64,000 nt of DNA, taken from the NCBI RefSeq assembly GCF_042033325.1, contig NZ_CP160095.1. One strand, 5' to 3'. This stretch comes from Sneathia sanguinegens (GTDB lineage Bacteria; Fusobacteriota; Fusobacteriia; Fusobacteriales; Leptotrichiaceae). The notes beneath the pieces are model-generated. The model saw only the letters and a list, made by a program, of their open reading frames with translations. It was not told the DNA's origin and searched no databases. A program made the position numbers and the translations under genes. This document shows, piece by piece, positions 1-7,995 of the stretch. Numbering within the stretch: position 1 is the first letter of the stretch; every line of letters begins with the position of its first letter.

Positions 1-1120
1 AATTTATACCTTCATTAACATTTATACCTGATTCCAAAAAAGAAATTCCTGTAACTGCCTTAAATGTTGAACCAGGTGGGTATAGTCCAGATATTCCCTT
101 ATTAACCAAAGGTGTTGATTTAGAATTAACTAAATTATTCCAATCATTTTGATTTATTTTTGAGCTTAATAAATTTGAGTCTATCTCTGGTGAACTAACA
201 AAGGTCAATATTTTACCTGTATTAACATCTATTGCAATGAAAGCACCGGGTGCTCCTGCAAAGACATCAGTCATATAGCTTTGTAAATCACTATCTATTG
301 ATAAGTATATATTATCTCCACCTATAGCAGTTGTTTCATCTATTTTTTTTATAACATTTCCTTTTACATCAACTTCTACAAATTCCTGACCATTAATACC
401 CTTTAGTTGCTTGTCATATTGTTTTTCTATTCCTTTTTTCCCAATCAAATCATCAACTAAATATCCACTATCTTTTAAAGTTTTATACTCATCTGATGAA
501 ATCAATTTTACATAACCCAAAATATGAGAAGCTAATTTTCCAAATGGATAACTTCTTTTATTATACTCAACTATATCAATTCTATCATTTGGCAATTTTT
601 CTACTTCTCTCATAGCTAAGTCTTGAGGTATATCATCAACTACAGTAATTTCCTTATCAACTCCCATAATTGGTGTCTTATAAAAAGTATCTAAAATTTC
701 ATCAAAGCTTGTATTTGATATTTTAGAAATATATGAAATATCAAAATATATTTCATCTAATTTACTTTTTTGCTTAGGTTTAAGTGTATTATATTCTCTT
801 TTATCATTCAAAAACATTTGTTTTAATATATTTTTTTCTTCTACACTCATAGTTTTAGTATCAAAATGTATTATTTTATAACCTGTACTATTATCCGCTA
901 AAACAACTCCATTTCTATCATAAATTTTTCCTCTACTAGCTTTTACAATATTTTCTCTCAAGCTATTTTTTACTGCTTTTTCTCTATACATATCTCCATT
1001 TAAAATTTGAAGATAAAATAATCTTAAAATTAATAATAGAAATATTGCACCTACTATGAAGATAAAATAAGTAGTTCTTTTACCTTCATCTTCAGTATCC
1101 ATAACTCTTTTAGCTTTCAT
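1..1120 (-). CDS. mrdA: Penicillin-binding protein 2 (peptidoglycan transpeptidase), C-terminus cut by window edge
   Basis: The reading frame starts at the ATG at 1118-1120 and stays open to base 1, so the C-terminal part of the transpeptidase domain is missing. A short cytoplasmic start is followed by one membrane segment (about residues 17-37, FIFIVGAIFLLLILRLFY), then RGKIYDRNG, typical of the start of the class B PBP dimerisation domain. The active-site SxxK is visible as GSTFK (bases 59-70). Class B PBPs of this type cross-link peptidoglycan during cell elongation with the SEDS protein RodA. It is the last gene seen of a long minus-strand operon and starts 4 bases after the rsfS stop. 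Assignment to PBP2 rather than FtsI (PBP3) rests on the N-terminal motif and is likely, not certain. Confidence 0.85.
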   Translation of the reverse strand, partial: MKAKRVMDTEDEGKRTTYFIFIVGAIFLLLILRLFYLQILNGDMYREKAVKNSLRENIVKASRGKIYDRNGVVLADNSTGYKIIHFDTKTMSVEEKNILKQMFLNDKREYNTLKPKQKSKLDEIYFDISYISKISNTSFDEILDTFYKTPIMGVDKEITVVDDIPQDLAMREVEKLPNDRIDIVEYNKRSYPFGKLASHILGYVKLISSDEYKTLKDSGYLVDDLIGKKGIEKQYDKQLKGINGQEFVEVDVKGNVIKKIDETTAIGGDNIYLSIDSDLQSYMTDVFAGAPGAFIAIDVNTGKILTFVSSPEIDSNLLSSKINQNDWNNLVNSKSTPLVNKGISGLYPPGSTFKAVTGISFLESGINVNEGIN

Positions 1121-1124
1121 CTAC

Positions 1125-1439
1125 TTAAATTTCTCCATAAAATCCATCTAATTCATAATATTCTCTTGCTTCTTTTGTGAATACATTAACTATTATATCT
1201 TCTCCATCTATTAAAACCCATTCACTATCTTCTAAACCTTCTACAGATTTAACCACATCTAAATTATCCTTTATTGCATCAACTATAGCTGAAATATTTC
1301 TTTTTGAACTCCCAGTACAAAGTATTGAATAATCATAAAAAGGTGTTTTCCCTTCCATAGGATAAACTTTAATATCCATTCCTTTTTTATCTTCAATTGC
1401 TGAAACTATTTTGTCTAATCTTAATTTTATATCTAACAT
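1125..1439 (-). CDS. rsfS: Ribosome silencing factor RsfS
   Basis: A 104-residue protein of the RsfS/Iojap family, the usual length. Members bind ribosomal protein L14 on the large subunit and block subunit joining when nutrients are short. Family features that can be read are the F-Y-D-Y-S-I-L-C-T-G-S-S segment (about residues 34-45), the central VEGLEDSEWVLIDGEDIIVNVF strand region (split here: VEGLEDSEWVLID and IIVNVF), and the C-terminal REYYELDGFYGE end. It lies between a LytR_C lipoprotein gene (8 bases upstream) and PBP2 (4 bases downstream), so it is co-transcribed with envelope genes. In other bacteria rsfS often sits beside nadD or lytR-type genes. Confidence 0.93.
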   Translation of the reverse strand: MLDIKLRLDKIVSAIEDKKGMDIKVYPMEGKTPFYDYSILCTGSSKRNISAIVDAIKDNLDVVKSVEGLEDSEWVLIDGEDIIVNVFTKEAREYYELDGFYGEI

Positions 1440-1446
1440 TTTTCTC

Positions 1447-2418
1447 CTATCTTGAACTTTCTATTACCAAACCTTTTGTTATATTATTATCTTCTTGTAA
1501 TTTAACTTCTCCTAAAAGATTTGCAATTTTTTTGGCTATAAAAATATCTTCCTTATTATATTTTATTACAACACCATCACTAACCTTAGAATCTTGTTTT
1601 AAAATAACTTGGTAATCTGTTAAAATATTTTGTATATCCGAATTAGCATTTTTTGTTATTAATGTTATTGGATATTGTACATTTGCATCATTTCCTGTAA
1701 TTAGAACTACATCTGCATCAGGTTTTATAGATTGATCATTTAAAATTTTTATATATTTTGAACTAATACTATTAACAAATTTATTCAATTCTGCTTCAGT
1801 CAATTTATGATTTATTATATATGTCATATCTGAGGCTTTTGAATAATTTTCTGCATTATATTCCATTTTCAAATTAGTTGCGAAAGCATCTCCTAATTGT
1901 TTTGCAAAGCCTTGTATACCATTTGCATTCAATATTTCAACTTTTTTACCTTCAAGTGAAACATTAGGATCAACTTCATTAGAATTTTTTACATCTATTA
2001 TTTCTGAACTTGAATCAGAATTTATAAGAGCATCACTGTCCATACCTGATAAAATATTTGCTAATTTTATACTATCTATCATTTCTTTACCATTTACATT
2101 CATTCTTGGTACTTCCACAAAATTTTCAGGTTTTTGACCGATTTGAACTTCCTTTATTTCATGAGGGAAATATTTTGTCAAGTCTACTAATAATTTTCTT
2201 TCATCTTTTAAATGTTTTCCTGCAAAATTAAAGAAATAATCATCAACTTTAGTTTCCTTTGTTAGATAAGTTCCCTTAGGTATTTCAATAACTTGATTAT
2301 CATAATATACATAGTAATTATCTCCAACCAAAACCATTCTATTTCCATTTTTTGTATCTTCTCTCATTCCACAAGAAAATAAACTAGCTAATGTAAGTAT
2401 TAATATTATTTTTTTCAT
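1447..2418 (-). CDS. Lipoprotein with LytR C-terminal (LytR_C) domain
   Basis: A 323-residue protein with a lipoprotein signal peptide ending in the lipobox LFSC (residues 13-16), so it should be lipidated and held in the envelope. Residues about 160-225 match the LytR_C pattern: KKVEILNANGIQGFAKQLG followed by a YIINHKLTEAE segment. A second, weaker copy of that fold may follow (about residues 230-320). The catalytic LytR-CpsA-Psr domain that attaches glycopolymers to the wall is absent, so this is not a wall-polymer transferase. The ATG at 2416-2418 is preceded by AAGGAG. It lies between rsmE and rsfS in a cell-wall and ribosome operon. Its role is unknown; a binding or scaffolding role near the peptidoglycan is only an inference. 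Confidence 0.75.
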   Translation of the reverse strand: MKKIILILTLASLFSCGMREDTKNGNRMVLVGDNYYVYYDNQVIEIPKGTYLTKETKVDDYFFNFAGKHLKDERKLLVDLTKYFPHEIKEVQIGQKPENFVEVPRMNVNGKEMIDSIKLANILSGMDSDALINSDSSSEIIDVKNSNEVDPNVSLEGKKVEILNANGIQGFAKQLGDAFATNLKMEYNAENYSKASDMTYIINHKLTEAELNKFVNSISSKYIKILNDQSIKPDADVVLITGNDANVQYPITLITKNANSDIQNILTDYQVILKQDSKVSDGVVIKYNKEDIFIAKKIANLLGEVKLQEDNNITKGLVIESSR

Positions 2419-2430
2419 GTCTAGTCTCCT

Positions 2431-3141
2431 TTAATATCCATAACTATGCGACAAAATTGCACAAACAACTATTGCTGCTGTTTCTGCCCTTAATATTCTA
2501 TTCCCCAAACTTATTTGAATAGCATTTTTATCATCTAAAATATTACATTCATTTTTTGTAAAGCCACCTTCAGGTCCTATTATGCACAATATATTTTTAT
2601 CTTCAGATGAAATTACTTCAGTTATTTTTTTATTTTCTAAAGATTTTTCATATAAATATATTACTTTATCATAAGAACTAAAATCTATCTGTCTTAAATT
2701 TGTTATTTCACTAATATTAGTTCTTTTAACTGCTCTACATTGTTTCATACTTTCAGTAACAATATCAGACCACTTACTTTTACTATTATCAATTTTAACA
2801 ACTACTCTTTCAGTTTTCAAAGGAATTATATTTCTAACTCCTATCTCTGTTAATTTTTTTATTAGTAAACTCATCTTATCATTTTTTATAAGTCCTATTG
2901 CTACATCAATATTAATATTTAAACTATATATATCCTCATCTTTATTTTCAATTTTAGCTAAGATTTCCTTTTTTGATACCTTAAATATCTTGCAAATATA
3001 TTGATATTCTCCATCAGTAACTCGGAAATAATCACCAACATTAAGTCTATAAACATTAATTAAATGTCTAATGTCTTTAATGTTGGATATTATAACAAAA
3101 TCTTCATTTATTTGTTTTTTATCAACGACTATACTTAACAT
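2431..3141 (-). CDS. rsmE: 16S rRNA (uracil1498-N3)-methyltransferase RsmE
   Basis: A 236-residue SPOUT-class methyltransferase that methylates N3 of U1498 in 16S rRNA using S-adenosylmethionine. The knotted SAM-binding region shows IGPEGGFTKNE (about residues 188-198) and ISLGNRILRAETAA (about 210-223), both diagnostic of RsmE. A small N-terminal PUA-like domain (about 1-70) is consistent with the family. The length is slightly short but normal. It starts just after the ruvB stop (3-base gap) and is followed 12 bases later by the LytR_C lipoprotein gene, so it belongs to the tex-to-PBP2 operon. Confidence 0.93.
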   Translation of the reverse strand: MLSIVVDKKQINEDFVIISNIKDIRHLINVYRLNVGDYFRVTDGEYQYICKIFKVSKKEILAKIENKDEDIYSLNINIDVAIGLIKNDKMSLLIKKLTEIGVRNIIPLKTERVVVKIDNSKSKWSDIVTESMKQCRAVKRTNISEITNLRQIDFSSYDKVIYLYEKSLENKKITEVISSEDKNILCIIGPEGGFTKNECNILDDKNAIQISLGNRILRAETAAIVVCAILSHSYGY

Positions 3142-3144
3142 TTA

Positions 3145-4143
3145 TCATTCACCTTTTAAGCCTAAATGCTTATATGCCTTTTCTGTTACAACACGACCTC
3201 TTGCTGTTCTTTTAATTAAACCATTTTTCACTAAATAAGGCTCGTATACTTCTTCAACTGTTCTTTTATCTTCACCAAGTAATAAAGATAAAGTTTCTAG
3301 CCCAACAGGCCCTCCATTATAGTTTTCTATTATTTTATTTATTATTCTTCTATCCATTAAATCTAAACCATATTCATCAATTTCTAGCATATTCAATATA
3401 CCCATAACAGATGCTTCATCTATTATACCTTTTCCTTTGATCATGGCATAATCTCTTGCTCTTTTTAATATTCTATTTGCAAGTCTTGGTGTACCTCTAC
3501 TTCTTTTTGCCATAATTTCTATTGCTGTATCTTCATAAGGTATTTCTAAAATTTTAGCTCCTCTTTTTATTATACTAGAAAGTTCATCAATTGTATAGAA
3601 TTCCATTCTATGAGAAACTCCAAATCTATCCCTTAAAGGTTTAGATAACTTCCCAGCATTAGTTGTAGCTCCTATCAAAGTAAATTTAGGTAAATCTATT
3701 CTTATACTTTTAGCTCCATGTCCTTTTCCAATAAGTATATCTATTTCTCCATCTTCCATTGCCGGATAAAGTATTTCTTCTACACTTGTATTTAATCTAT
3801 GAATTTCATCTATAAATAGAACATCTCCATCTTCTAAAGCTGTTAAAATAGATGCCAAATCTCCGGATTTTTCTAAAACTGGTCCTGAAGTTATTTTTAT
3901 ATTTTTATTCATTTCATTTGCAACAACATAGGCAAGTGAAGTTTTCCCCAAACCAGGAGGACCATATAGTAAAATATGATCCATGGGTTCATTTCTCAAT
4001 TTTGCTGCTTGGATATATAATTTCATAGCCACTTTTAATTTTTCTTGTCCTATATATTCATCAAAGTTTTTTGGTCTAAGATTATTACTAAGTCCACTAT
4101 CTTCAATATGTTCTGATAAGTCTGTAAATCTATCTTCTCCCAT
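3145..4143 (-). CDS. ruvB: Holliday junction branch-migration DNA helicase RuvB
   Basis: The AAA+ motor of the RuvABC complex that drives branch migration of Holliday junctions. Counting from the ATG at 4141-4143, the protein has 332 residues. It shows Walker A GPPGLGKT (61-68), Walker B FIDEIHRL, sensor 1 GATTNAG and the C-terminal winged-helix end with RTARGRVVTEKAYKHLG. A TTG 12 bases upstream gives a longer frame, but it overlaps the strong Shine-Dalgarno GGAGGAG that serves the ATG, so the ATG is preferred. The first 14 bases overlap the upstream exported-protein gene, suggesting translational coupling. ruvA and ruvC are not in the window. Confidence 0.96.
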   Translation of the reverse strand: MGEDRFTDLSEHIEDSGLSNNLRPKNFDEYIGQEKLKVAMKLYIQAAKLRNEPMDHILLYGPPGLGKTSLAYVVANEMNKNIKITSGPVLEKSGDLASILTALEDGDVLFIDEIHRLNTSVEEILYPAMEDGEIDILIGKGHGAKSIRIDLPKFTLIGATTNAGKLSKPLRDRFGVSHRMEFYTIDELSSIIKRGAKILEIPYEDTAIEIMAKRSRGTPRLANRILKRARDYAMIKGKGIIDEASVMGILNMLEIDEYGLDLMDRRIINKIIENYNGGPVGLETLSLLLGEDKRTVEEVYEPYLVKNGLIKRTARGRVVTEKAYKHLGLKGE

Positions 4144-4636
4144 TATCTCCTCCAAATATTATAACAATATTATCTTTTTTATTAATATCTTCTTGAACTA
4201 TTAAAAAATCTTTATTAATGCTTCCATATTTTTTTTGCATCTTTTTTCCATAATCATTTAATAAGCCAAGAATATTTTTAGTATTATTCTTATTTTTTAT
4301 TTTTTTCTTTTCTTTTTCTATTGTATTAATTTTAACATCATTTTCAGTAGTTCCTAATTTTTTTATAGTGATAAATGTATTTTTTATGTCTTCATTTTTT
4401 AATTCATAAGAAATATCTTCCCTTTTTTTAGAACTTTTTGTAATAATATTTATTCTATCTCTTGGATAAGTTTTTTTATCACTACCTATCAAATAGGTTA
4501 TATTAAGACCTATGCCATTATTCTTAGCATCAATAGGTTCTATTTTTAAATTATCTAAAATATATTTTGATTTATCTTCTTCACCTTTTAGGCAAATAAA
4601 AGATAATAAAGATATAATTAGAATAAGTTTTTTCAT
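4130..4636 (-). CDS. Small exported protein of unknown function
   Basis: Not recognised. From the ATG at 4634-4636 (AGGAG four bases upstream) it encodes 168 residues. The first ~18 residues (MKKLILIISLLSFICLKG) look like a signal peptide. A Cys lies near its end, but the surrounding residues (FICL) are a poor lipobox. The mature part is Lys-, Asn- and Asp-rich with a strongly basic stretch (about 95-125, KKKIKNKNN). A TTG further upstream would lengthen it but lies over the glyS stop region. It sits 7 bases after glyS and overlaps ruvB by 14 bases, so it is part of the operon. A periplasmic location is inferred. Confidence 0.6.
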   Translation of the reverse strand: MKKLILIISLLSFICLKGEEDKSKYILDNLKIEPIDAKNNGIGLNITYLIGSDKKTYPRDRINIITKSSKKREDISYELKNEDIKNTFITIKKLGTTENDVKINTIEKEKKKIKNKNNTKNILGLLNDYGKKMQKKYGSINKDFLIVQEDINKKDNIVIIFGGDNGRR

Positions 4637-4643
4637 ATTACTC

Positions 4644-6641
4644 CTATATTTCAATAATATTTCCTACTAACTTAAGTAAATTATTAAGTAGGGCTAATCT
4701 ATTATCAGAAATAGCTTTTTCATCTACATTTATTTTTACAGTATCAAAAAATTCATTTATATCTTTTTCACTATTTATTAAAATATCTATAGTTTCAGAA
4801 AAATTCTTGTCCTTTAATGAATTTAAAATATCTTTCAAATTATATTCTGCTTTTTCTTTAAATAAAGCCTCATTTATTTCTATACTCTTACTATCTTTAA
4901 CTATATTTTTTATTCTTTTAAGAACATTTATAAGGCTAGTGAATTTTTCTACTTTAGCTAATTCCTTTAATTTTTCTAATTTTGTTATAATTTTACTGAA
5001 ATTTGTTTCAGTATTAATTACATATAAAATTAAATCTTTTGAATATGTTTCTGCTAAAATAGTTTCTAATCTTTGTTTGAAATATATCTTATATTCTTCC
5101 AAAGCCTTTTTATTAGTTACTTCTTTCATAGAATTGAAAATTTCATAAGCTTTTTCTATCAATTTCATATAATCAATATCTAGCTTTTTATTCAAGGCTA
5201 CATAGCATATACCTTGTGTTGCTCTTCTTATTGCATAAGGATCTTTTGAACCTGTAGGTTTTAAATCTACACAAAAAGCACCTATACTTGTATCTAATTT
5301 ATCTGCTATAGAAGCTATAGTTCCCTCAAAGGTACTTGGTAATATATCTCCCTTAAATCTTGGTAAATAATGTTCTCTAATAGCCTTTGATACAATTTCA
5401 TTTTCTCCAGTTTTAATTGCATAAATAGAACCCATCAACCCTTGTAATTGTGTAAATTCTTTTTCATTTATTACATTAGAAACTAAGTCTGCCTTTTCCA
5501 AATAAATAGCTCTCAAAGCATCTTCATTTGCTCCCATATATTTTGCAATTTCTTGCATTCTTTGCATTTTTTCATAAATAGTTCCCATATCTTTTTGGAA
5601 CATTACATTTTTTAATTTTTCAACATTAGCACTTAATTTATTCTTTAAATCTTCATCAAAGAAGAATTTTAAATCTGCTAATCTCGGAATTATTACTTTT
5701 TCATTTCCTAATTTAACACTTTCTGAATAAAATGGTGCATTTCTAATAACAACAAAATTATTTGCAAGTTTTCCATCCATATATCTTACCGGGAAATATC
5801 TTTGATGAGTTTTCATAGTTATAGTTATCAAATCTTCAGGTAAAGCCAAATATGCTTCATCAAAACTTCCTAAAATAGCATAAGGATATTCTACTAAATT
5901 AGTAACTTCTTCTAATAATTTTTCATCAATTTGTGTCTTTTTATCAGAACTATCACAATTTTTATGTATACTATCTATAATCATTTGTCTTCTTTTTTCA
6001 TGATTTACTATAACATAATTTTGTTCTAATAATTTTTCATAATTAGTTATTTCATCAATTTCTATATCTTGACTTGCAAATACTCTTATTCCTCTTGTCT
6101 TATTACCTGCTTTAATACCTTCAAAATTAAAGTCAAGAATATTTTTTCCAAGCAAAGCAACTATCCACTTTATAGGTCTGACAAATCTAAATTCATGTCT
6201 TCCCCATTTCATTGTTCTTTCAAATTCTAATGATTTTAATGCCTTTTCCAAAATTTCTGGTAAAATATCCACTGTATTTTTACCTTTTATAAATTTTTGT
6301 ATTTGTACATATTTACCTTTAGCTGTATCAATTAGCTTATATTCATTTTCTTTCAAATTATTTGCTGCTAAAAAGCCTAATAAAGCTTTTGTTGCCTTTC
6401 CGTCTTTTATAGCTACAGCATAGTTAGGTCCTAATTTAACTTCATTCAAATCTTCTTGTTTTTCAGCTAAATCTTGAATTACAAAAGCTAATCTTCTTGG
6501 TGTACTAAAAGATTCAATTTTAGAAAATTTTATTCTCTCTTCATTTAAAAATTTAATCATCTTATCTTTAAGAGCTTTTTCAGATATATCCACATATCTT
6601 GATGGTAATTCTTCAACTCCTAATTCAAATAAAAAATTCAT
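4644..6641 (-). CDS. glyS: Glycyl-tRNA synthetase beta subunit
   Basis: The beta subunit of the bacterial-type alpha2beta2 glycyl-tRNA synthetase, 665 residues (family usually 680-700). It starts MNFLFELGVEELPSRY, the hallmark N-terminus, and contains TPRRLAF (about 47-53), the MKWGRHEFRFVRPIKWIVAL block, KTHQRYFPV and an HD-like region around FEGTIASIADKLDTSIGAF with DPYAIRRATQG. The C-terminal part is the anticodon-binding region. The start overlaps the glyQ stop by 4 bases (ATGA), which would keep the two subunits in balance. Glycine is charged to tRNA-Gly only by the complex with GlyQ. Confidence 0.97.
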   Translation of the reverse strand: MNFLFELGVEELPSRYVDISEKALKDKMIKFLNEERIKFSKIESFSTPRRLAFVIQDLAEKQEDLNEVKLGPNYAVAIKDGKATKALLGFLAANNLKENEYKLIDTAKGKYVQIQKFIKGKNTVDILPEILEKALKSLEFERTMKWGRHEFRFVRPIKWIVALLGKNILDFNFEGIKAGNKTRGIRVFASQDIEIDEITNYEKLLEQNYVIVNHEKRRQMIIDSIHKNCDSSDKKTQIDEKLLEEVTNLVEYPYAILGSFDEAYLALPEDLITITMKTHQRYFPVRYMDGKLANNFVVIRNAPFYSESVKLGNEKVIIPRLADLKFFFDEDLKNKLSANVEKLKNVMFQKDMGTIYEKMQRMQEIAKYMGANEDALRAIYLEKADLVSNVINEKEFTQLQGLMGSIYAIKTGENEIVSKAIREHYLPRFKGDILPSTFEGTIASIADKLDTSIGAFCVDLKPTGSKDPYAIRRATQGICYVALNKKLDIDYMKLIEKAYEIFNSMKEVTNKKALEEYKIYFKQRLETILAETYSKDLILYVINTETNFSKIITKLEKLKELAKVEKFTSLINVLKRIKNIVKDSKSIEINEALFKEKAEYNLKDILNSLKDKNFSETIDILINSEKDINEFFDTVKINVDEKAISDNRLALLNNLLKLVGNIIEI

Positions 6642-7519
6642 TGTTTATCTCCTTTTTTTAATAATGGAAAACCTAAAGCTTTTCTATTTTCAACAAAAAT
6701 TTCTGCACATTTTTTCGCCAATTCTCTAACTCTTAAAATATATGCCATTCTTTCTGTAGTACCTATAGAACCTCTAGCATCTAAATTATTAAATGTATGT
6801 GAGCATTTAAGTACATAATCATAGGCTGGTAATACCAACTTATTTTTCAAACAATTTTTTGCTTCTTTTTCATACATATCAAACAATTTGAAATTCATTT
6901 CACTATCACTTATTTCAAAACTATATTTTGACATTTCATATTCATATTGATATCTTCTTTCACCATATTTAACAGTTTCTGACCAATCAAGTTCATATAC
7001 ATTGTCTTTATTTTGTAAATAAAGTGCAATTCTTTCTAAACCATAAGTTATTTCTACTGGTGTTATTTCTACTTCTAAGCCTCCAACTTGTTGAAAGTAT
7101 GTAAATTGTGTAATTTCCATTCCATCAAGCCAAACTTCCCAACCAAGCCCCCAAGCTCCTAAAGTTGGTGATTCCCAGTTATCTTCTACAAATCTAACAT
7201 CATGTTCCTTAAGATCTATTCCTAATGCTTCCAAACTTTTTAAATAAAGTTCTTGTATATTATCTGGAGATGGTTTCATCAAAACTTGAAATTGATGATG
7301 TTGATAAACCCTATTTGGATTTTCTCCATATCTTCCATCTTTTGGTCTTCTTGATGGTTCAACATAAGCAACACTCCAATCTTCTGGTCCCAATGACATT
7401 AAAAAGGTATCTGGATTAAATGTTCCTGCACCATTTTCTACATCATAAGGATTAGCTAAAACACAACCTTGTTTTTCCCAATATTTTTGAAGTGTTAATA
7501 TTATATTTTGAAAAGTCAT
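6638..7519 (-). CDS. glyQ: Glycyl-tRNA synthetase alpha subunit
   Basis: The catalytic class II subunit, 293 residues, which forms glycyl-adenylate. Diagnostic blocks are MTFQNIILTLQKYWEKQGC at the N-terminus, GAGTFNPDTFLMSLGP, VEPSRRPKDGRYGENPNR (class II motif 2 region), HHQFQVLMKPSP, and GLERIALYLQ (motif 3 region). It overlaps glyS by 4 bases downstream and lspA by 4 bases upstream, so the three genes are translationally coupled. Having separate alpha and beta subunits, not the single-chain GlyRS, fits Fusobacteria and most Gram-negatives. Confidence 0.98.
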   Translation of the reverse strand: MTFQNIILTLQKYWEKQGCVLANPYDVENGAGTFNPDTFLMSLGPEDWSVAYVEPSRRPKDGRYGENPNRVYQHHQFQVLMKPSPDNIQELYLKSLEALGIDLKEHDVRFVEDNWESPTLGAWGLGWEVWLDGMEITQFTYFQQVGGLEVEITPVEITYGLERIALYLQNKDNVYELDWSETVKYGERRYQYEYEMSKYSFEISDSEMNFKLFDMYEKEAKNCLKNKLVLPAYDYVLKCSHTFNNLDARGSIGTTERMAYILRVRELAKKCAEIFVENRKALGFPLLKKGDKQ

Positions 7520-7995
7520 TTTTTTCTACCCCTTTTTAATATATATGCTATTATAACTAGATATACTCCTATATGTATATACATATCAGCTATATTAAAT
7601 ACAAATTGCCATATAGTTCTAAAATCTATCATATCTATTACATAAGATCTAAATAATCTATCAAACATATTACCTGCTGCACCTGCAATAATGAATAAGA
7701 CTCCTACTTTTGTTAAATTTGAATATTTATGAAAATTTTTCAATTCTGTAAAATATATATATGCTATTAATATTAAACTAACTATAGTAAAAGCTTTTAT
7801 ATGTCCTTGAAATACTCCAAAAATACCTCCGTGATTTTCAACATAGGTTAATCTAAAGAAATCTCCAAATATTTTCATTGAATAGCCTATCACACCATTC
7901 GCTAAATTTCGCATTGCTTGCTTAGATAATTGGTCTATTAGTAATAATAAGACAACTATACCTACATAAAGAAAATTTTCATTATTCTTCTTCAT
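7516..7995 (-). CDS. lspA: Lipoprotein signal peptidase (SPase II)
   Basis: A 159-residue aspartyl protease of the inner membrane that cleaves signal peptides of prolipoproteins before the lipidated cysteine. Four membrane segments are visible (about 9-22, 66-83, 95-110, 138-154). Conserved blocks are DQLSK (21-25), VENHGGIFGVF (52-62), AGNMFDR (107-113), VIDMIDF and FNIAD (133-137); the last ones carry the catalytic aspartates. Its substrates in this window would include the LytR_C lipoprotein and the two esterase-like lipoproteins. It overlaps ileS by 14 bases and glyQ by 4; an ileS-lspA pairing is common in bacteria. Confidence 0.97.
   Translation of the reverse strand: MKKNNENFLYVGIVVLLLLIDQLSKQAMRNLANGVIGYSMKIFGDFFRLTYVENHGGIFGVFQGHIKAFTIVSLILIAYIYFTELKNFHKYSNLTKVGVLFIIAGAAGNMFDRLFRSYVIDMIDFRTIWQFVFNIADMYIHIGVYLVIIAYILKRGRKK

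Noticed and set aside
4807..5148. 113-codon frame opposite glyS
   Set aside because: Antisense shadow; hydrophobic composition follows from the AT-rich complementary codons.
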